From Rhyzopertha dominica (Eukaryota; Arthropoda; Insecta; Coleoptera; Bostrichidae), in the NCBI GenBank assembly GCA_025024175.1, contig QCXZ01000001.1, positions 40,294,942 to 40,358,941 on the forward strand: a stretch of 64,000 nucleotides of DNA, read 5' to 3'. Below are positions 45,936 to 55,195 of the stretch, piece by piece; within the stretch, counting starts at the first letter, position 1, and each line of letters opens with the position of its first letter. Made by a program: the position numbers and the translations under genes. Under the pieces are notes generated by a model. The model did not search any database. It was given only the letters and a program-made list of their open reading frames with translations, and was not told where the DNA came from.

Positions 45936-47771
45936 ACAGCAAAAAAAGCCTGACCGATCAAAGCTGGTCTAGACCAGCTAGTGCTAAAATAAGGACGTAG
46001 GTTACTACAAAAGGTACAGACTTATATTGGCCTAGGTACAAAGACCTAATCCATTGGGTTTTTTTCTTTACTTACCTACTGTTGTATAGCAGTCGTATCC
46101 GAAAAGCTACCATTAGATGACGCACACTTATTCTAATCTTTTAGTAACGGACAGCGCAGAAGCTTTATTACCGGACCATTTTATGAACAGTAAAAGTGTA
46201 AAAGATTTATATTGAAGACAAGATGTAATAGTAATAGGAACTTGCATAATTTTTTTAACTCTATATTTTTTCATATGAAGTTCTAAATTATTTGGTTTTT
46301 TCTTAATGTTCATGTGTATGCTAATATTTTAATAAAAATCTTTCGAAGGAAATCGGCGGTTTTAAACGCAAGTTCAAACGTACCGAGATTGGCTGAATAC
46401 AAAATTGCGTCACGCAGCAGTAACAAGGCTGCGNCCACCAAGNTCGCTCGCTGCATAAAGTATGTCAAATGGAACAGTACGCGTCAAGCTGATTTCTTGC
46501 AGTGCATTACTGTAGCGTGACGTCACCTTCCGCCGCAGCCGTTTGCGCGCCAGTATTAATCGCCTTTGGCTTAACTTCAATCTGTGAAGTTATTTAACAA
46601 CCAATCACCGTAAAAGAAACATCACTGAGATTGTATTTTTTTTCTCTATTTTTTAATACGGTACAAAATTTTTGTCCAAGTTCCTAATTGACAAAAGGAA
46701 TTATAGCAGTCTCTTATTTTGTTTAAGATTAAAAAATAATATATAAAATATTTATTTTTTTTAGAATGCTTTTCTGTTAGCGTCCTTAAATGTAGTAAAT
46801 AAGAAGAAATGTAAAATCCAAGAGATAATAAAATAAAAACATTTATTACATTTAAAGGCATTCTTGGGTGTAAATTTCCACCACGAGAATGTTTTTAATT
46901 GTAAAACATTCTTATTGTATTATTTCTAGGATTTTCAATATTTTTTCTTATTTACTACTTTTTAGAACGCCAACAAAAAGTCATTTTTTATATTTTTATA
47001 AATATTTTTAATCGGTCGATTCCTCATTAAAATTTGAATAAACCTAACCAGAAAACCGCATTCAGGCTTGGAAATGACGGCCTCAGATAATTATTCTTTA
47101 CGTTTTATTATCAAAAAGTGGAACGGCTTCCATAGCAATAAAATTCTACAAACTGTATCTTTTTTACATTATTTAGTTTGAAAGATACAATCTCCTTAAA
47201 CCCGAACAAAGGTCAAACAAACGTTAACTAACGGTTAGTCCGCATTGAGGAAACAAAAAATTCCAATAATTTATACGGTGTTCCATTTCCATTATATTTT
47301 CAATTGAACGGCTTCACTCGAAATTGTAACCTGAACATTTTTATTTATTATACTGAAAGCTTTTCGTGACAAACCTAGTGTAACTATAGACAGCAGATGA
47401 CGGCAATGTAAACCTGAGTAATGCCTCTGCTTGTAACATTATTATCGATATTCAGACCCATACTGTTGCGTTGGAAATCACTTGGTTGAGTCAAGTCATT
47501 AGACCTGTAATGTTATAAACCACTGATCCATTGTCTACAGCAGTCTCGGGCATTTGGCGTTGTGCAAATGCTTCAGTACACAGTATTACCATTTCTGTGT
47601 TCCTGATGAGGACGAAGTTATTAGCTGTATTATGGTAGTGTCAGAACGCGCTGTTTGAAACTTACTAATTACAGTCTGTTCCGGCTTCGATCCATATTAA
47701 TGCTTCTTGGGCCAAGTGAAGCTGCAAATGATAGCAACTCATTGAAACTGATGCGAACTTTGTTGTTGCAG
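45936..47771. other. unassigned stretch
   Basis: No gene recognised. N calls at 46434 and 46443. AT-rich between 46620 and 47060. Confidence 0.4.
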
Positions 47772-47833
47772 GCAAGTGGGACAGGGTGGTGTATTACACG
47801 GACAACGTGATGCATTATGCGGCTACGTGCGAG
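47772..47833 (+). other. exon-like island 2 (62 nt)
   Basis: A pyrimidine-leaning tract ending TTGTTGTTGCAG (47760-47771) precedes 62 bases of GC-rich sequence, followed by the donor GTAAGTT. With an incoming phase of one base, the island reads KWDRVVYYTDNVMHYAATCE, ending on a codon boundary. Third positions are strongly G/C, unlike all the surrounding DNA. A second phase is also open. I do not recognise the peptide. This is the best candidate in the window for a real host exon, with the rest of the gene outside or in very long introns. Confidence 0.45.
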
Positions 47834-48146
47834 GTAAGTTTCTATACGTTAATTACACAGAAAATGGAAGCGTCTTAAAAGCGAATGTGAATACGAAATA
47901 CCGCCCTGCCGCAATCATGTTAAGATGGCAAGAATCAAAACAAAGGCACTAGCATTCGGTGCTTACACTTTCTAATTAATAAGTGCAAAGAAGTGGACAA
48001 TAGAAAAATGGAACGGTCTGTTTTTTTTTGTCATCATATATGCTTGAACCTAGTCATTTGCACTATATGCTAATTGAATGGTTGATAATCGAAAATGTAA
48101 TTTACGCACTGCTGATGAAGTTAAAGCACTGAGTCACTGAGTCACT

Positions 48147-48642
48147 TAACATGAAATTTTTGCATGAACATAGAGAAATTGCTGTTTGTAGTAAACTTTT
48201 GTTGCTCTAACAGTTATCAAATGCTTGTAGTTACTCACTTTTACTTTAAATACTATATTGTTGTGGCAGCAACATACTAGTAATTCCAACAAATCGTCCC
48301 GCTTATCAGCTTCAATGATTAACGTTATAATCCGAATCGGTAAAGATCGGTACAAAACGTGCCCTGGTCGTTAGCAACACCATAATGTTTTTGTCGTACG
48401 TCGTACAATAAATATGTGATTTCGCCATTTCGGTTTTCGTTTTCCATCTTTCGGTGTATGCTGGTGTCCCATACACTTGGATAAATATACGGTAAGTACA
48501 CTTTATTCGGTAATTATTTTGTTACTATCAAAGTATTTGCGTGGCTGTATGTCTTAAGTTGAGTTAAGTTAACCTATAAGATCATAAAAACGTTATACAC
48601 AAGATAGCTTTGTTAAACCATATTTGATCATTTTTACAGAAT
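48147..48642 (-). repeat. ~500 bp dispersed repeat, copy 2
   Basis: Reverse-orientation copy of 10-522, diverged by only a few percent with small indels. The shared open frame lies at 48146-48355. The match ends sharply at both sides (after ATTCTG at 48642, and at the TTAACATG at 48147). Confidence 0.85.
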
Positions 48643-50156
48643 ATTACAAGTTTACGGAATCATGGAATATATTCTGCAGCAGGACTGCTTTGCTTCCCGA
48701 TAACGATCATGGCGGAATTTAAGATATTCTGGAAACCATGGGATCTTGGTATTGCACACGCACATAAATTATTGTTGGTGAGATTTACTTTTACTGAAAT
48801 AATTCGAATATATTTCATTCATATAATGATAATATCTCACTTTCTCAAATGCCTACAGGTTATGTAAAAAGTTGCATAGCAAAGAAAGAACAAATAATAA
48901 TAAGTACAACATTTATTTGCAACAATATCTACACTTCAGCTTCAGATTTAGAAAATTTTAAATATCTAATATGTTTCAAAAAAATAAACAATTAAAATAG
49001 TAACAGCTTTGTCTAAACGTACATTGATGTTGATCTAAATCATGTCTATGCTGTGCACAACATGAGGAAATGTTCTTATACATTACATGTATTATCACTG
49101 GCTTTCTCTTTCTTATGGAATTTTGTAGTCTACTGGGGCGAATGCATTTTAAATGAAAAATTAGGTGTGTACATTACGTAATATATTTTACTAAATACGC
49201 TGAAACAATTAATTAAAATATCTTAAGGTATTTTTAGTTGATATGCCAATTCTTATATTGGAAGTAAACTAAAATTTGCTGAGATTACTTATGGCTTAAG
49301 TTTTTGCATGACAGATTAAAGATGATAGAGGGTGTTTAAAAAATTCTTATCTATTATTGAACATTTTTTAAAAGTTTGTTACTTAATAGTCTGAATAATA
49401 ATAATAATCAGTAAGTAAAAGTTGATGTGTTTGTTGATATTAATATGGAATGTTTAAAAACTATTGCTATTTTTCCAGTTGTTCCCATAGTTCTTATATA
49501 TAATAGACATGGGCACTATTTGCATAATTTTTACTTTCAAAAATAATAAGTTAAAGATTATACTCACCTTGTCCGAAATCTTAATATTTTTGTTTATTTT
49601 AGGGGCTTGAAGAGTTGCAGACGACAAGTTTACAACCAACTCATTATTTAGATTATCAGATTATTTAGATAATATATCAGATAGTTAAGTAAGGGTGAAT
49701 TATTTATTTGCTATATTTTGTATATTTTACACAGTCACTAAAGTTTTCAAGAATTTTTATTACATTTTAAGCATTTGGAGTATTTCTCTTATTCAGTATG
49801 TTATGTTAGGAATTTCAACAGTAAAGTAAGGTAGTATCGCAAGCTATTTGAATAAATAAGTACACTTAAGTTTTATTACATTTTGAAGAGAAGTTTTGTT
49901 TTATTGCTGAATACCTTTATACTGTTAAATATTTGGAGCATTTGTATGTTTTTTAGATTAAGAAAAGTTAAATTTTGTGTTGTATAGACTTCTGATAAGT
50001 GCATTCCCATATCTACTAATAAATAGATAAAAAAATTTTATTCTATGTTTTTATGTAAAAGTTTTATAATAAATCAGGTTCCTTAAAAAGCATGTTTTTA
50101 TTATTGTTACATCGTACTTCTGTTATTATAGTTTTTTTCGTTTATTCTTGTGTATA
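48643..50156. other. AT-rich stretch, nothing recognised
   Basis: No coding segment. A CATGTCTATGCTGTGC word at 49043 is a short match to the family at 2219 and 8375. Confidence 0.4.
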
Positions 50157-50396
50157 GGTCTGGTGCTAGGGTTTCGTAACGGACCGTTTTGTATACTTAT
50201 GTCTATATATGTCAATAAACAATGAAAATAGCACACACTTTATTATTGTTATTATTGTGTACTCCCATTAATAGGTACACAAGGTTAACAATAACAATAA
50301 TAATAATAGAGTGTATGGCATTTTTATTCTTTATTACATAATGTATATAGACATAAGTGTACAAAATGGTCAGATATGAAACCCTAGCTCTAGACC
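50157..50396. mobile_element. 240-bp foldback MITE
   Basis: Nearly the whole unit is self-complementary. The left GGTCTGGTGCTAGGGTTTCG pairs with the reverse complement of the right end (GGTCTAGAGCTAGGGTTTCA), and the match goes on inward through TTATGTCTATATA to TATTATTGTTATT. A stable hairpin would form with a short loop near 50275. A TAT triplet lies at both borders, which would suit the 3-bp duplications of PIF/Harbinger MITEs, but this is weak. Confidence 0.8.
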
Positions 50397-50475
50397 TTAT
50401 ATATGAAAATAAGAGATAAAGGCAGTTATAAGTTATTTTATTTTATTGGTATTTTATTATCACTATTATTATTAC

Positions 50476-50477
<2 letters not shown>

Positions 50478-50543
<66 letters not shown>
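50478..50543 (+). repeat. (TTA)n microsatellite
   Basis: About 22 uninterrupted TTA/ATT triplets. Confidence 0.95.
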
Positions 50544-50544
<1 letters not shown>

Positions 50545-50884
50545 ACGATAGTTAGTACAAAAATATTGCTACTTACTACGACACTTTGCCTACTTTGCCA
50601 CAAACAACAAAAACTAGTTGCCGTAAGAGCATAGTTTGCAATCACGACTAGTTTACCACTCCTGGTAACTGGTCATCTATACAAGCAATAAGAAAATGCA
50701 GAAGTTACCCGAAATGATTAGTATTTGTAACAGTGACAGGTATTTTGTTGGGGATACTGAGACCGTCCACAACTAAAACAAATTGTTACGCTAACAAATA
50801 TTTCAGTTGTGTCCAAATGCAATGAGATTTTTTGTTGTAGTAACTAAGACTCGATTAAAGACAACAAAGTAATTTTTCAGAGTG

Positions 50885-50926
50885 TACTGGTAGTAGAGTA
50901 TGCGTTTAGTTTACTAAAAATAGATT
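50885..50926 (+). pseudogene. PIF/Harbinger transposase relic, part 1 (split by Penelope)
   Basis: Reads VVEYAFSLLK, matching the RVxVExAFGxLKxRFR block just before the C-terminus of PIF/Harbinger transposases. The continuation (RFRR...) lies beyond the Penelope-like insertion at 52330. The sequence upstream (50600-50884) may hold more of the gene but is too decayed to read. Confidence 0.55.
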
Positions 50927-51074
50927 AGGTAGCTTGGAAACAAGCTGATTGAACGTATGTACTTTCTCTTACTGTCTTTTCAGTTCTACCCCCCTAAATA
51001 AACTTTTAACAATCCTCAAAAATAGAGAACTGCCACCTGTCAAACACAGAAAAAACTTAACTACTGAATATTAA

Positions 51075-51540
51075 GGAAATTTGCATAGATCAAAGTTATT
51101 TTACGTTCAATTACACATTCTGCAAGCAAGACGATGGACTGACAATGGATTCACCTTTGCCTCCAACTTGGCCGAAATTTTCATGTCAAATTTCGAAGAA
51201 AAGCTTTTTGCAAAGAGAAATGAAATTATTAAAAATGTATTATTCTGGACTAGATATGTTGATGATATTTTTGTATTTGGACTGGAACTGAAAGACAGTT
51301 GCATGTATTCTTAAAATTCTTAAATACAACAAATAAAAAGATTCGATTTACCCTAGAAAAAGAAAAAAAAAAACAATGAAGTTCTTCAATTTCTGGACTT
51401 ATCAATGTCGGTAAAAAATAGTAAAATTGACTTTGAAATTTATAGAAAACCAACACAGTCTGATGTTATAGTCCCGGCTTCTTCAAATCAATCATTACAG
51501 ATTAAGCATTCCGTGTTTTATAGTTAAATAAACAGAATAA
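51075..51540 (+). pseudogene. Penelope reverse transcriptase, C-terminal part
   Basis: Recognisable are LAEIFMSNFEEKLF, NVLFWTRYVDDIFVFG (catalytic YVDD intact), a shifted FLDLSMSVKN block, and FEIYRKPTQSDVIVPASSNQ. This is the order found in Penelope-like RTs (LxEIFM, FWxRYVDDIF, FLDLTI, YRKPT). One or more frameshifts separate the blocks and the N-terminal fingers are gone. It lies directly upstream of the endonuclease frame, as usual for the single Penelope polyprotein. Confidence 0.85.
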
Positions 51541-51571
51541 TACATGTACCACTTAGAAAACAATCATTAGC

Positions 51572-52066
51572 ATGAATGAAGAAGAACATATTTTTTCTGC
51601 AGTAAATTATGTGAAAGAAGTTAGTGTTTGTGTTAAAAATAGGCTGAATAGACTCGGAATAAAAGCAATAGAGGTTAATAAGTGCAATTTGGGAGGTCTT
51701 CTAATTAACAATAAGCCAAAATCTAATAAATTGAACAAAAACGACATTTACCAAATAAAATGCATGGAATGTGACATGATATACATAGGACAATCAGGTA
51801 GAGCTATGAAAGCCAGAATTAAAGAACATGTTGCGAATATAAATTTAAACAGAAGCACAACAGGTTTTGCCGACCATTGCATAAAAAATAACCATCACTT
51901 AGATGAAAACGACGTCAAAGTGTTACATTGCGAAAGGAAAGGTAAAAAACTGAACCTTTTAGAACTTTTAGAAGTTAAAAACCTCAGCATCAGAAAAAAA
52001 CATTTGGCAAATACACAAATAGATATTCCTACGTCCAGTACGCCTTTGATATTGCCGAAATTATAA
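51572..52066 (+). CDS. Penelope GIY-YIG endonuclease domain (164-codon open frame)
   Basis: This is the DNA-nicking domain of a Penelope-like element, normally fused after the RT. Residues 59-77 hold IYQIKCMECDMIYIGQSGR: the GIY-equivalent IYQ, Cys64 and Cys67 of the Penelope-specific finger, and YIGQSGR as the YIG motif. It goes on with an Arg-Lys-Glu-His helix (82-86), DHCIKNNHH (101-109) and the LNLLELLEV helix (127-135) with the likely catalytic Glu. The domain is complete and without stops, but it is cut off from the RT by frame breaks, so it is best read as a well-preserved fossil. Confidence 0.85.
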   Translation: MNEEEHIFSAVNYVKEVSVCVKNRLNRLGIKAIEVNKCNLGGLLINNKPKSNKLNKNDIYQIKCMECDMIYIGQSGRAMKARIKEHVANINLNRSTTGFADHCIKNNHHLDENDVKVLHCERKGKKLNLLELLEVKNLSIRKKHLANTQIDIPTSSTPLILPKL

Positions 52067-52161
52067 AGTTTTACAACTGTACTTTACAACCCCTGTAAAA
52101 AAGGAGACGTAAACAAAATTCTGCACGTGTGAGTGTAGTATAACGCTGCTATACTCTTTCT

Positions 52162-52200
52162 CTTTGACAATGACCGTTTTGGTCGAAACGATCGTCAGAG
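52162..52200 (+). ncRNA. degenerate hammerhead-like motif in the Penelope 3' region
   Basis: TTTGACAATGACC, a TTTT loop, GGTCGAAACG and GTCAGAG can form the outer stem (CTTTGAC with GTCAGAG) and stem II (GACC/GGTC) followed by GAAAC. The CUGANGA box reads TTGACAA, with two transition changes. Penelope-like elements commonly carry hammerhead motifs in their terminal repeats, so position supports the call; catalysis is unlikely with these changes. Confidence 0.4.
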
Positions 52201-52329
52201 TTATCTGATAAATCAAGTGAGACAAAGCACATACATTCAATCAGCTTGTTTCCAAGCTACCTAATTGATTCTGGATGTTTCACGATGAATGCCCTTTTGA
52301 ATCTATTCAACATATACTAAAAATAGATT

Positions 52330-52435
52330 TAGACGTTCAAACAGGCTGGATAACTTAGACAGTGAAGTAATTGTAGCGCGTATTTTACACAATATATGTT
52401 TGAATGAACAAGACTATAGAGACAGACCCAAATGA
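52330..52435 (+). pseudogene. PIF/Harbinger transposase relic, part 2 (C-terminus)
   Basis: Reads RFRRSNRLDNLDSEVIVARI, then LHNICLNEQDYRDRPK. This matches the end of PIF/Harbinger transposases (RFRRLxxLDxxxxxxIVxACCxLHNxCL). Together with 50885-50926 it is one gene split by the Penelope-like insertion. The Myb/SANT partner lies downstream on the other strand. Confidence 0.75.
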
Positions 52436-52659
52436 TTTTAACCACCAGAACAAGTACCGTTTGTCAATACCTCATATTCTGGTCTTAAGGACTATCACCA
52501 TTAGTTACTTGATTTGCTACAAAACGATAACTGCTGTATATGTAAAAAGTTTTCTATAGTTTTCGAACAAATGTAAAAATATGTACATTCGTATAAATTA
52601 TAATTAAATATTAAATGAAGAAAGATACGTTTCATGTATTATGTTTCAAGTGTAAGTAG

Positions 52660-53105
52660 GTACTTCTCCAACAAGCCAAACATCCTATTTTCAAGTAAAA
52701 GTTTTTTAGATTCTAAGTTCAGTCTTTCATTGTGTCGTTTTTGCTTTTTTCGGCTTCTTCTCGTTTGAATTCCATATAGTGGACTTCCTTATCTGTGACC
52801 TGACTTGGGTGTGCTTCTATACTTGTATTAGCGTCTACCACCATTTCAACTAACTCTTAATAGTATCCACAGGTGGTGATCCTTGCGCTTCTAGAGCGAG
52901 CATTTTATGGGAATTAATAGTCTGTGAACATCTATTGCTTAATTTGTTCCTACCACCTCATCCATTAAGGAGAAGAAGTGAAATATAGATGGTGCCCAAC
53001 TTGTTTTGTTTTTGTTATCTTGGGCCTTACGATAGCTTTTCATCAAACTGTTCCATCTATTTTGAATCATAATATTAATTTTGATCTCTTACTTTTAACT
53101 TAATA
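52660..53105 (-). pseudogene. PIF/Harbinger Myb/SANT-like accessory protein relic
   Basis: The minus strand reads RWNSLMKSYRKAQDNKNKTS, then WAPSIFHFFSLMDEVVGTN and a stop. Further on is KREEAEKSKKRHNERLNLES with KKLLLENR. The first part is a Myb/SANT-like trihelix domain (RWxxLxxxYKxxxDNxxKSG...FFxxMDEILG); the last is the basic coiled tail of such proteins. PIF/Harbinger elements carry such a second gene beside the transposase, and the two face each other here. Stops and shifts show it is dead. Confidence 0.75.
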
Positions 53106-53269
53106 AGCCGTTTGTTATATTTTCAAATACATACTTCCATCTTTTTGGATGATTTAAGTCATCAATATTGTCAAAGAGAATATTTTCTAAATTTGTTTGT
53201 ACTCATTTCAACCATTCTTGGTCTAAAACTGATGAACAGCTATACAAACAAGGTTAGGGGGTGTTGTAT

Positions 53270-53505
53270 AGTAATTGTTGGTCATGAAATCCAACACCAC
53301 CGCAACACAAGGGGAGCGAAAGACAAACAACTCGTTTTACCGCGTACAACTAAATCATTGGCAAGCAGAAGCACAGTGTCGCGAACTCTGAAAATTTACA
53401 GTCACTTACCTGTTAAGAAAGATTTGCCATATGTACAGCTTAAAAACGCAATGAGCCTATTTATGAAACAAAATACTTTTTACAGCATGAACAAATTTTT
53501 AATGG
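53270..53505 (+). pseudogene. CR1/Jockey-type LINE C-terminal tail
   Basis: Part of a 188-codon open frame (53112-53678). The middle reads HHRNTRGAKDKQLVLPRTTK, then STVSRTLKIYSHLPVKKDLP and KNAMSLFMKQNTFYSMNKFL. The order H-x-Y/R-NTRG, LxLPR, G/L-xKxYNxLPxxIK, FKxxLKxYL, FYSxxEF is the typical end of CR1/Jockey-type ORF2. What follows looks like 3' UTR. It may be the same family as the relic at 37050-37481. The parts of the frame outside this block are probably non-coding. Confidence 0.7.
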
Positions 53506-53875
53506 AATATTTTAATATGCTGTGTATTAGGTTATTACTTATGTTAATTATTTTATACATAAATGTGGACAGACTATTGTTTGTAGGCTATGTAACGTGT
53601 TCTAGGTACTTATACTGTTTTGTATGTATAAATGAAACAAAAATTACTATTATATTATATCATATAATCCTAAATTAATTTCATTGTTAATATCAGTATC
53701 AGCGTTTTTATATTTGTAGCACTTGCTATGAATGGTGGATTATAAGCTAGTTCACCAGTATACGCGTCGCGCGGCGTACGATCTATGTGACGTCTGGGCT
53801 TATTCTAATAAAGTGGGAAGCATAACTATAGTCCCATCTTGAATATTAAGTTTTTTTTTTCGTCAAATGAAAACG

Positions 53876-53957
53876 TAATTAATGTAACTTATTAGTTACA
53901 TTAATTACATTAATCCCTCTTATTAGAGGGATATTAGAGGGATATTAGAGGGATAAA
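53876..53957. repeat. 34-bp palindrome followed by 11-bp tandem repeats
   Basis: GTAATTAATGTAAC and its exact reverse complement are separated by TTATTA (53876-53909). Just after come three copies of ATATTAGAGGG (to about 53957), whose first copy also pairs with an upstream CCCTCTTA. Confidence 0.9.
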
Positions 53958-54034
53958 ACAAACGAAATTAACAAGAAGTAGACTATTCAGAGATATTTAT
54001 TAACAGTTTTAATAAAATAATTTTTTAAATTAGA

Positions 54035-55053
54035 CTGGTGCACAACTATAGCCCCATCTAAACTTCACACAGAATTGAACAATTTTAACAAAACATTCGT
54101 AAATTAATAATGGGTTTGGCCTCCATTCTTCCTAGTTAGCTCAAAAATTCTAGAATTCATGCTTCCAACCAAACTATTTAATATAATTGGTTCCAAATTG
54201 GCCCAAGCCTCTTCTAATCAATTTTTGTGTTCATTTTGGTGGAATACTGTATATCCGCATATAACTCGCCGAACTAAGATACCTCAAAGGTTTTCAAGTG
54301 GGTTCATGTCAGGTGAACAAGAGGGGCAATTCGACATTTTGGTTGGCAAACCAAGCCATCGACTCTACTGACACGAATCCTCGCATTATCTTGTTGGAAA
54401 ATGAAATCTCCTTCGTAATTGAATGTACTCTCGACTGTTCTCTCGTGTTGTTCGGTAAGCCAATGTTAAAGCGCCTGCTTTTGTAAGGGCACACCATACC
54501 ATTAACGTACCACCTCCAAATTTCGTGTTGAATAATACTCAGGTTCTCTCCTCAAATCTCGCCAATAACGATTGAAACCATCTGGACCATCAAGATTATT
54601 TATTTATTAGAAAAGGAAATCTGAAATTAAAAAAAATAACATGGGGTAATTTGAGGTTTAATTGTAAAGTTGTAGTTTACATTTTCCCAATTTCGATTCA
54701 TATTCTCACGAGCAAATTCCAAACGGACTGTTTTATGGTGAGGAAGTCTATTTTAAAACATCAAGCCCGCACTCTTGTGCAATTCCTTTTCGACTTTTTA
54801 AAGAGTTACTCGCTGTAGCAATGTCTTCTTGCAGCTCTGGGCCATACCGTTCAGGATTTCGCTTTACGAGATCGGTTAATTCTTTGAGCAATTTTTCGAC
54901 GACTAAAGCCTTCATCCAAAAAAAGCCAAGATTTTACCTTTTCCATGTCACTCAGATTGAACACAATTGTTACATCACCGTGACAGTTAATATTTAATAA
55001 CAAAATATAAACACGTTTTTGACGTTTAAGTGGCGCTATAATTATGCACCACG
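54035..55053 (-). mobile_element. Tc1-like element, ~1.0 kb
   Basis: Ends CTGGTGCACAACTATAGCCC (left) and, in reverse complement, GTGGTGCATAATTATAGCGC (right) are inverted near-copies about 30 bp long. A nearly complete but broken Tc1-type transposase gene occupies the interior on the minus strand. A TA duplication was not clear because both borders have mutated. Confidence 0.75.
54120..54975 (-). pseudogene. Tc1-type (DD34E-like) transposase, near full length
   Basis: Order from the N-terminus: LSDMEKVKSWLFLDEGFSRR, then KIAQRINRSRKA (first helix-turn-helix); SLKSRKGIAQECGLD (second DNA-binding part); DGPDGFNRYWRDLRREPEYY; EGDFIFQQDNARI (second catalytic Asp). Then come CSPDMNPLENL (the last catalytic residue as Glu in PLEN), EEAWANLEP, and a C-terminal stretch. 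The first catalytic block is not clear. Several frameshifts and at least two stops occur, and a ~40-bp AT-rich insert lies near 54600-54640. The family is Tc1/Tc3-like, not mariner, because of the terminal Glu. Confidence 0.85.
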
Positions 55054-55195
55054 CAAATTTTAGAAATAATTTTATACAATCATGGAAATTATTAATAAAT
55101 TACTTTAAATATTCCACTTCCTATTATTTTTATTTCTTTTATCCTTCCCGTAAGTTACGTTAAACTATGTTTGCATTTGACCAAGAAAAACTGAT

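Larger units (their letters stand above)
50927..52315 (+). mobile_element. Penelope-like element, 5'-truncated, with 14-bp target duplication
   Basis: Flanked by the direct repeat ACTAAAAATAGATT (50913-50926 and 52316-52329), which sits inside a PIF/Harbinger transposase relic. The reverse transcriptase tail and endonuclease are encoded on the plus strand. About 45 bp at the left end (AGGTAGCTTGGAAACAAGCT onward) recur inverted at the right end (52215-52264); terminal inverted segments of this type are known in Penelope-like elements. The Athena/Neptune/Penelope branch is unresolved. Confidence 0.85.

Noticed and set aside
47608..47640. CTGATGAGGACGAAGTT as a hammerhead core
   Set aside because: GAAA is replaced by GAAG and no stem II can form.
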